NCBI GenBank assembly: GCA_032717465.1
Contig: CM064681.1
Location: 12,449,454 to 12,513,453 of the forward strand
DNA length: 64,000 bases
From: Coenobita brevimanus
Lineage: Eukaryota; Arthropoda; Malacostraca; Decapoda; Coenobitidae
Direction: 5' to 3'
The notes below the pieces were generated by a model that was given only the letters and a program-made list of their open reading frames with translations, was not told the DNA's origin and did no database searches. Positions 56,461 to 64,000 of the stretch are shown piece after piece (position 1 is the first letter of the stretch; each line of letters opens with the position of its first letter). Both the position numbers and the translations under genes were made by a program.

Positions 56461-56465
<5 letters not shown>
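56011..56465. other. unassigned sequence
   Basis: No recognised feature apart from a T-run at 56,419-56,432. Confidence 0.4.
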
Positions 56466-56549
<84 letters not shown>

Positions 56550-56565
56550 TATATCTATCTATCTA

Positions 56566-56601
<36 letters not shown>

Positions 56602-56682
56602 TATATCTATCTATCTATATATATATATATATATATATATATCTATCTATCTATCTATCTATCTATATATATATATATATAT
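56466..56682. repeat. (AT)n/(ATCT)n mosaic microsatellite
   Basis: AT tract to 56,546, then alternating ATCT and AT blocks. The Tyr/Ile frames are artefacts. Confidence 0.95.
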
Positions 56683-57207
56683 TATTTTAGTACATGTAAC
56701 CACTTGCTACCTAGATATCACTCCTGCAACATACTGTAGGTAACACACCCACTGGGTCATCTTCACCTCCGGACTAATCATCCATTCTTTCAACAAACTT
56801 TGGCACCAACTATTCAGAACATAAAGCAACTGGCTAGTAGTTTTGCAACTCCAAATGGGTTTATATGTACTGTACATGAGTTAAAGCAGAAGTGGAAGAG
56901 CCAGTGCCCAGATTTTGAGAGGTGACTTCTGCATATAGATCAGGATGAAAAGTTACAGTACGTTGTGCTACGTATGGGGAGCTACAGTGATGGGCATAAC
57001 ATTAACGAGATCAATTTTCAGATTCATCAGACACCTGAATCTGTTTTTAAGCAAATGAAACAGTCACCATGAATCATTTCATTTATAATTGTGCCCGTAT
57101 TTCAATTGGCTATTAGTTAAAATACCGAAATCTTTACAAAGGACCATTTGCTAGTCTATAATATGAATGCTGACCCTCCTAAAATATGCACATTAAAGAG
57201 TCGGGCT

Positions 57208-57239
<32 letters not shown>

Positions 57240-58030
57240 GAAAATATTCATTAGGTTGGAGGATACAGCCTAGCCTAAAACTGTAAGGTAGCTACAACGA
57301 ACTTCAGCCAGGAATATTTGTTGCATAACCCGCTGATATGTAGGTAAATTTCTTTTTTGTATCACTACAAGAAGAAGAACTCTGTGTTTCATTTTCCGAT
57401 CAAGGTATTCACTGTGGCGGGTATCTGGGAGACAAATCATGATATGCGTTATATCTATGGCCCTAGTAACACCTGGGAAACCAGCAAAATATTGTAAGTC
57501 TCACTTTTTTCTGTTTATGGGTCACATAATAATGCCGTCTGCTTTATCAAGGATCTGTCCTATTGTTAAACAAAATATATCATACGTTACAATGACTGAA
57601 AGACTGAAGTGATCAGGCTCCCGGAAGCTTATTCTGTTTGCTAACTACCACAGTGTTACATGCAGCCACTCTACAATAATACATTCTTTTCTTCTTTTAG
57701 CAGTGGGAATTTGTTCATGGGTTTGAATACGGATGCATAAATGGTAAAAAGCAGCTCTTCAAAGGCCAAATGTTTAGTAGAAAGATTGTGTTTTCAATGA
57801 CAAACAAAACAAAAAAAAAGAAGCAAAACAGTCTTTTCATATGAAGTATGAAAAGAATGTGGGCTTTGCTTGTTACGTCAGGTGGAAGCTGTTTTTTTTT
57901 AGCTTTTAATGTTGAATAAAATAATTAATACACTAATTCAAAACAGTGCTTCTTTATTTTCCACACATTTGCCTCCTCTTGACTAAAGACTATTAGCAAC
58001 TGCTATGCAGACGTAATTGAAATGCAATAT
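56683..58030. other. unassigned sequence
   Basis: Contains a (GATA)n run at 57,209-57,239. No gene or repeat family recognised. Confidence 0.4.
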
Positions 58031-58034
58031 TTCT

Positions 58035-58206
58035 GTCATCACTTACCTTTAACCATTTTCTTCAAACTCGTTGCGTAATCTCTGCATAATATTCATACTG
58101 CTGTTCATGGCAATAATTGCGTCATCACTTACCTTTAACAATTTACTTCAAACTCGTTGCGTAATCTCTGCATGATATTCGTACTGCTGTTCATGGCTAA
58201 TAAGTT
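58035..58206 (+). repeat. 86-bp tandem duplication
   Basis: GTCATCACTTACCTTTAAC begins copies at 58,035 and 58,121. They differ at only a few positions (for example CCATTTTC versus CAATTTAC). Confidence 0.9.
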
Positions 58207-58795
58207 CCGATAGTATTGATTTACTCTGGCAATTTTTTTTTTTTTTTTTAAGCAATAGATAAATAAAACTGGTATTAAGTATGTTAGGAATGTTCGTTAG
58301 GCAAGATTTTGTAACTGTGTTCAAGGACTGAATTCTTGTGGCTTACAGCTTAAGTCAATTGTACTGCTTAACTTCCCTTGGCCTTGAGACTTGAAACCTG
58401 TAACTTGTTTAGTTCTTGTCTGAAATTCATGCCTAACAACAGGGTAAAGCTCCAGCTATTACATGTTATTGCAGTCATAACCAAGCATTTGGAAACCGGC
58501 CAAGTCATAATGTAGGGAGAACGCTCTGTCCTGGATTTAAGCCAGTTGTCTGCCAATGAGTTTTGGAGTGGACGCCCACAAGCCAAACCCTGTTTTCAAC
58601 AAACAACCAAACCTGCACCATAACTCTGCCTATTACTGCTCTCTATCCGTCTGCGCGCTGTATCTGTCGTAGTCATCAGTACTGTGATCACGTCCTTTGT
58701 ACCGCCCCTACTGGGGCCCCTTTGAGTGACGCTACATTCATTAGTAAAACAACTACAACCTCCGATATATGTAACTGGACCTACCATCACCTATA
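58207..58795. other. unassigned sequence
   Basis: A T-run at about 58,231-58,250. Short frames at 58,368-58,586 (minus) and 58,563-58,796 (plus) show no domain. Confidence 0.4.
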
Positions 58796-58799
58796 GCAG

Positions 58800-58885
58800 C
58801 ATAATCATTATCATCATCAACTACAACCTCTTTTGTATCATCATCATCATCATCATTACTGTCGTCGTCGTTGTCGTCATAACAA
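58800..58885 (+). repeat. (ATC)n and (GTC)n triplet repeats
   Basis: ATCATCATC and GTCGTCGTC runs, giving Ile or Asp homopolymer-like shadows. Confidence 0.8.
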
Positions 58886-58974
58886 TTTTTCACACTCGCG
58901 TCAGGGGAAAAACTGGAAGAAAAACTCGTTTTCTCTACAGACATGAATCATAGGAGAGGGACATCTATAAACAC

Positions 58975-59110
58975 AGAATCACTTTATTGCAATAAGTTAC
59001 GAATAGTGATCAGTTTTTAAGATAAATTACAAGAGAGAATGACTTATTTTTATCAATAAATTACGGGATAGAGTTGTTTTATTACAATAAATTAAGAGAA
59101 GTGATAAAAA
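58975..59110 (+). repeat. minisatellite, ~36-40-bp diverged units
   Basis: CAATAA(A/G)TTACGA.A.AGTGAT-type units at about 58,990, 59,025, 59,060 and 59,090. Confidence 0.55.
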
Positions 59111-59365
59111 AAACTTTCGGAATCCAGTGTTGTAATATATGGTGTCTGACATACTTTTAAGAATACCATGCATAAACTTCATAATTGTTCACCAATGAAA
59201 TGGAACGACACGAGTCTTTGAAGCTGCGTACTACATTATATTCTAAGCTTCTTGTGCCACAGTATGTATGAGACAGCTTACACCGGAGCTATTGATTGCG
59301 GAGTGGTTTCATTCCTGTGACTGTCACGCAAGAAGGGATATCCAACTTCCCATTCTCTTCCTTTT

Positions 59366-59369
59366 CCCA

Positions 59370-59411
<42 letters not shown>

Positions 59412-59412
59412 A
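59366..59412 (+). repeat. (CT)n microsatellite
   Basis: About 20 CT units with a TTT interruption. Confidence 0.9.
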
Positions 59413-59656
59413 GGTTCTGATTTGCAGGAACAAGACATGGAAGGGCTTTGCATTAATTTCCTTGTCCTTCCTCCTGAAGTAGCTTCTGAAGATTTCCCTC
59501 TTGTAACATATATTCTGGTTTTGCAGGTAGATGAAGAGACAGGGAAGACTTCTACTTTCTCTTATCTTCTGTGCAAAAATAAAACATGGTTAAGAGAGGA
59601 GATTCATGAAAGGTTTATATTTTAATCCGACCTTGTGGTCCTAACCCCAAGGATAT

Positions 59657-59660
<4 letters not shown>

Positions 59661-59712
<52 letters not shown>
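59661..59712 (+). repeat. (GA)n microsatellite
   Basis: About 26 GA units. The frames on either strand through it are not credible genes. Confidence 0.95.
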
Positions 59713-59717
<5 letters not shown>

Positions 59718-60125
59718 TGAAAGGATAAGCGGCGGGGTAATCAGCACCTTCAATCCAATGACCAGGATGATTTTTTTATACTTGCTGCTAAAAGACGATT
59801 TAGCATTGAAGAGCAATGAAATACTGATGATGTTATTGAAGGCCATGTATAGCCACTCCCGTTGGAAGAATATCTCGTAATCTGGACAAAATCGCCTACA
59901 GATAGCGAGAATATACTAAAACGCGCATACTGGGTCACTTGTGCGTGAATTCGTTTTTGTGTATGTCAGGGCGGGGTAAGGGGGAAGGGCAAACCCTTCA
60001 TTGTTATGGGTCTTCCTCTACTGAATATAACGTTTGATGAGAACAGGACAATATTCCACGCGTGCGTCAGCCAGTTAACCTATACTGTATCCGCTGGCAT
60101 TATTTTTCTTCGTCTTCTTCTTCTT
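59713..60125. other. unassigned sequence
   Basis: No feature supported. Confidence 0.4.
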
Positions 60126-60127
60126 GC

Positions 60128-60151
60128 TACTACTACTACTACTACTACTAG

Positions 60152-60200
<49 letters not shown>
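60128..60200 (+). repeat. (CTA)n then (GT)n microsatellites
   Basis: CTA units to about 60,150, then GT to 60,199. Confidence 0.9.
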
Positions 60201-60202
<2 letters not shown>

Positions 60203-60261
60203 CAATTGTTAATTGGCTAATGTACATCACAGTCTTACACTTTTTATCTTGTTTTATCTAG

Positions 60262-60266
<5 letters not shown>

Positions 60267-60347
<81 letters not shown>
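60267..60347. repeat. (AT)n microsatellite
   Basis: About 40 AT units, lying upstream of LINE D. Confidence 0.95.
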
Positions 60348-60349
<2 letters not shown>

Positions 60350-63300
60350 ACCTTTTTTGTCATTGTAGTTTTTTTTTTTTTTCATTGATTTCTGTTTCTG
60401 TAACATTTTTAAATATTTTGAAAAGCTGCTGTTGCTCATTTGTTATTTTAGGGAAACTTGTTTTTGATTTATATTCCTTTTACTGGTTTTTGCTACTGGA
60501 ACATTTTTGTTCTCTAACTTTTCTTTATTGTTTTAAAGTGGATACTGATTTATAGAGAACCTAAACTTTTTACTGCATAGTTTTTTTATTATGTGATTGA
60601 TGTCTGCCTTTTGAAATTGTTGTATAAGTACTTTTATTGTACTTTTTTCTGTTATTTAATATAATTTTATACTAATATTTTATAAGCATATTCATTATAT
60701 CTATTTTTATGATATTAATTTTTTTTACTTAGTTTTTTAACTTTTTTTTTTTTTGCTTGATACTGTTACCATTAGTATTATTATTTTTATTTTATTTTCT
60801 TGTTGTATTTCTTTTATACATTTCTTGGTAGACACATGAAGATGGATATTAGGATTTATACTTTTAATTGCTGTTCCTTAAGGAAGAACATAGATCTCAT
60901 CCGCTCTGTAGCAGATCAGCAATATGAATTAATTTTTTTTACAGGAAACATTTATAACAGAAGTCAAATTGGGTGATATTGAATTCACTCACGAAAGATA
61001 TGAATGTGTAGGATCTGCTGCTGGATACTCTGAAAAGTCTCTTATTTCAAATAGAGGAAGGTGTGAGGGAGGATTAGTTTGTATGTGGAGGAAAGATCTA
61101 CCTTTTAGAATAAAGATTTTATTAATTGACCCTAATCATATAGTAATGAATTTAACCATGGGACACTCTGCTATTCTTATAATAAATGCCTATATAAAAA
61201 GTGATATATGGGAGGACAGAACGTTAGACCAATACCTGGAGGCACTGAGTAACCTGGAGTATATTTTTAATAATCATGAGTTTAACAGTGTTTATATCAT
61301 GGGAGATTTTAATGCTGATCCTTTTATTGGTAGGTCTTGGCTAAATCTTAACAATTTTATACAGAGAAATAAGTTAAAGTGCTCTGATGTTGAGATGTTG
61401 GATGATCATACTTTTACTTTCATTCCTTACAGTGATTCTTATACGAAATGGTTTGATCATGTCATTGGAAAGGATACCACTTTTGCCAGCATTTCCAATA
61501 TTGAAGTGTTGTATTCTATGATTGGGTTGGATCATTTACTCATGACCGTTACAGTTAATATTAAATTCATGGATTCGAGCTTAGGTGTATGTCATCAAGA
61601 TCAGAGTTCTGATGATGATTTTTATGTTGAATGGAATAAGATAAGTGATAAGGATATTTATTTAACTGAGAGATGTGTTAGTATGGAACTTAACAAATAT
61701 ATGAACAGTGAAGCGTTTACTTGCCAAGTGATTGCCTGTGTCTCAGTGGAGCACAGAGCCCAAACAAAACATTTCTGTCATGATATGATTGATTCAGTGG
61801 CCCTTTTTACACAGGGTTTTAGAAAGATAAGAAAGAATAGATGCAAATTTACGGTTATTCCTGGTTGGAACTGCTGTGTTAAAGAATTATATGCTAAATC
61901 AAGATATGATTATTATAAATGGTTGGAAAATGGAAAAAAAACAGAAATTCGGAGGAATACCAAAGAATGGTAGAGAGTAGAAAAACTTTTAAGAATGCGT
62001 TGTCCAGTTGTAAGCGCAATGAAATATCTGAGAGATCTAGAGCTGTGCAAGAGAAATTTCAGAGCAAGAATATGCTTTCTTTCTGGGGTGAAATAAGACA
62101 GCAGAGTAATAAGATAAAATCATCTAAGATTATAGATGGTGTGACTAATGACAATAATATTATTCAGTTGTTTGGTGAAAAGTTGTTTAAGAGTCAGGAT
62201 GAAGAGGATATTAGGGAAGAAACTGAGTTTTTGTCTAAATTAAAGGAAGTGTGGTATTCCAGGAGAAAAATGTGCATTATAATGTCAGTAGAAAGATTAA
62301 AACTTTTGATCAGGAGGCTGAATGAAGGCATAGGTCATGATGGCATACACTCTACAGTACATTACTGAAGCGTGGATCTAAGGAATTTTTAGGTGTATTG
62401 GTGCGTTTTATAAACACTTGTTATAGTCACTGTTACATACCAATGGAAATGTTGAAGGGTAATGTTACTCCCGTTATTAAAGACATAAAAGGAAATGCAT
62501 CAGATTTATCTAACTATAGGCCAGTAATGGTATCTTCATGTGTTTTAAAACTTTTAGAATTACATTTATTAGATCTTTTAAAAGAAAAGTATGTTTTTAA
62601 CTGTAGGCAGTTTGGATTTACAGAAGGACTGTCTACTGCTGATGCTTGTTTTTTATTAAAAGAAACTATCAGACCATACACTAAAAGAGGCAAAACATCT
62701 TATGCAGTTTTTATGGATCTTTCAAAAGCTTTTGATAATGTGAATCATTTTAAACTAGGGAACATTTTATTGGAGAGGGACTTTCCCCCTGACATTATTT
62801 TAATTATTATGAATTATTTGCGGAACACCAGTGCGAGAATTATTTGGAATAATTGTTTTGGCATATAATACCCTATCAATAGAGGTGTTCGACAAGGGGG
62901 AATTCTCTCTCTTTTGCTTTTTAAATTATATATTGACAATATAATTAAAACCTTATCGAAGGTGAATGTTGGATGTTACCTTGTTTTTTTCAGAGTAAAT
63001 ATCATTGCATATGCAGATGACATTGTAATTTTAGGTGATTCAAAAGAAAACATTGAGTTACTGTGTAAAACATTTGAGACTGAGGTAAATAATCTGGAAC
63101 TGAAAATTAACAGCAATAAATCCAAAGTTATGATATTTAACACAAGAAAAAATGTGGGGCACAGTATTCCTTGTATAAATCAGTATGAAATAGTGAAGAA
63201 ATATAAATATTTAGGCTATATAATTGAAGACAGTTTTTCAGATAGATATGATATTGAGTTAAGATTAAATTCTGTTTATTCTAAATTTAATTCTGTATAC

Positions 63301-63930
63301 AGGAAATTTAAGAACATTAATTCACAAACGTTACTGTTTTTGTTTAAGGCATATTGTGTCCCTGATTATGGGTTATCAGTATAGGACTTAGAGAAAACAC
63401 AAAAAGGTCTGCTGTTAAGAACATTTGAAGTTGCATATGCTAATGCAGTAAAGAAAATATATAATTTACCATGAGTAACAAGTAATCATAGTGTGGCCAA
63501 GGTAGCTGGTGTTTTTCTGTTAAGGCATCATGTAGCATTCACACAGGCAAGATATATGAAATCTTTGTTAACAATGAGGAATGTTTTACTTAGGATTAAT
63601 ATTCCTGTTTTTACCTCTGGCCACCATTTTATCCAGCTTTGTAATCACTTCGGTGAAAAATATAATATAAATATTACGAGAATGAAAACTGGTATTATTA
63701 TATCAAGGATTGCTTGGATTCAAAATCATGAAGAAACAAGAGGATTGCAAGTGACTGTGTGAATAGATAAAAAGAGGTGTGGGTTTGTGTTACTTGGGTG
63801 ATATTGGGCTGTGATGTTGCTGCAGTATGTAAATAAGTATTATAATATACGTACACTTGTATAAAGCAGTATATGTAGGAAGATATTTGTGTGTATGGTA
63901 AAATAATTTAGCAACATAATAGAATCTTAT
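60350..63930 (+). mobile_element. LINE family D, near full length
   Basis: A T-rich leader (60,350-60,835, possibly the 5' UTR) is followed by EN and RT domains in order and a non-coding 3' end. No ORF1 is visible. The 3' limit is not clear; AT-rich sequence continues past 63,800. Only a few lesions separate this copy from a continuous ORF. Clade not assigned; the RT motifs are APE-LINE type and differ from A, B, C and E. Confidence 0.7.
60837..63762 (+). pseudogene. LINE D endonuclease-reverse transcriptase ORF with a handful of lesions
   Basis: The likely start is ATG at 60,837 (MKMDIRIYTFNCCSLRKN). A frameshift in the T-run near 60,937 spoils the catalytic QET block, after which 60,969-61,973 is open with YIMGDFNADPF and GLDHLLM. 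A frame change near 61,930 leads into 61,919-62,368, and another near 62,370 into the 62,398 frame. RT motifs: LSNYRPVMVSS, AVFMDLSKAFDNVNH, GVRQGGILS (about 62,885), the catalytic IIAYADDIVIL (about 63,005), and KYKYLGYII. In-frame stops fall at 62,866, 63,382 and near 63,472. The C-terminal part (63,493-63,762) is an Arg/His-rich region ending in a stop. RT palm residues appear intact. Confidence 0.8.
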
Positions 63931-64000
63931 ATTTTTTTTTTCTGAAATGTTACATTAGTGATGTTTTCTTTTTTATTGGTAAGAATGCTAGGCTGTTGTC

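Noticed and set aside
59296..59625. 109-codon frame with a Ser/Leu run
   Set aside because: Crosses a CT microsatellite, and nothing recognisable lies on either side.

Overview
This window looks like repeat-rich arthropod genomic DNA, most likely from a decapod crustacean. That is inference: it rests on several families of APE-type non-LTR retrotransposons, dense (AT)n, (CA)n, (GA)n and (GATA)n microsatellites, and degenerate AACCT/TTAGG-type tracts (TTAGG is the usual arthropod telomere unit). I see no host protein-coding gene I can defend, no true tRNA or rRNA gene, and no prokaryotic feature. Almost every long open frame belongs to a transposon, is the antisense shadow of one, or is a microsatellite read through.

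Layout. 0-5 kb: a decayed minus-strand LINE (family E), a TTAA-flanked piggyBac-like element, and a fragment of LINE B. 5-6.9 kb: mostly unassigned. 6.9-19.5 kb: a pile-up of LINE A copies (A1 minus, A2 plus, A4 minus, A3 minus), with a LINE B copy (B1) abutting A4. A3 keeps an intact 745-codon reverse transcriptase frame. 19.6-25.3 kb: a four-unit satellite, then an inverted cluster of a dispersed repeat (called R here), plus strand to the left and minus strand to the right. Near its centre lies a long-TIR MITE (M1), and one R copy is split by a 500-bp SINE-like insertion with a 10-bp target duplication. 25.3-29.9 kb: microsatellites, a compound GA minisatellite and a LINE B 3' stub.

29.96-39.8 kb: the most interesting interval. 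Two related sequences of about 210 bp lie in inverted orientation at its ends. Between them is a broken gene for a KRBA2/SCAND3-type integrase. Nested inside are LINE B2 (in the left repeat), a hAT-like element carrying a tRNA-SINE, a second MITE (M2), LINE C (inside the integrase gene) and a second copy of the 500-bp SINE-like repeat. Subtracting the nested insertions leaves roughly 2.8 kb, so I read this as one old DNA transposon (element K) that became a landing pad.

40-44.8 kb: a GGTCAAGGTCA-rich tandem array split by a 588-bp piggyBac-like MITE with near-canonical ends, and telomere-like degenerate tracts. 44,821-51,283: a complete LTR retrotransposon with 2.1-2.4 kb LTRs. Each LTR contains a 36/30-bp minisatellite and a 146-bp duplication. 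The interior is only 1.86 kb and encodes a Gag-like protein but no protease, reverse transcriptase or integrase, so it is probably mobilised by another element. 51.3-60.8 kb: microsatellites, small tandem duplications and a third SINE-like copy, otherwise unassigned. 60.8-63.9 kb: a nearly complete LINE (family D) with a few frameshifts and stops.

Mechanistically, the LINEs are copied by target-primed reverse transcription. Their 3' ends differ by family: poly(A) in B, (TAGA)n in A, (TGAT)n in C. The cut-and-paste elements are recognised by inverted ends and target duplications (TTAA for piggyBac, 8 bp for hAT). The LTR element is recognised by TG...CA repeats, a primer-binding candidate and a purine tract.
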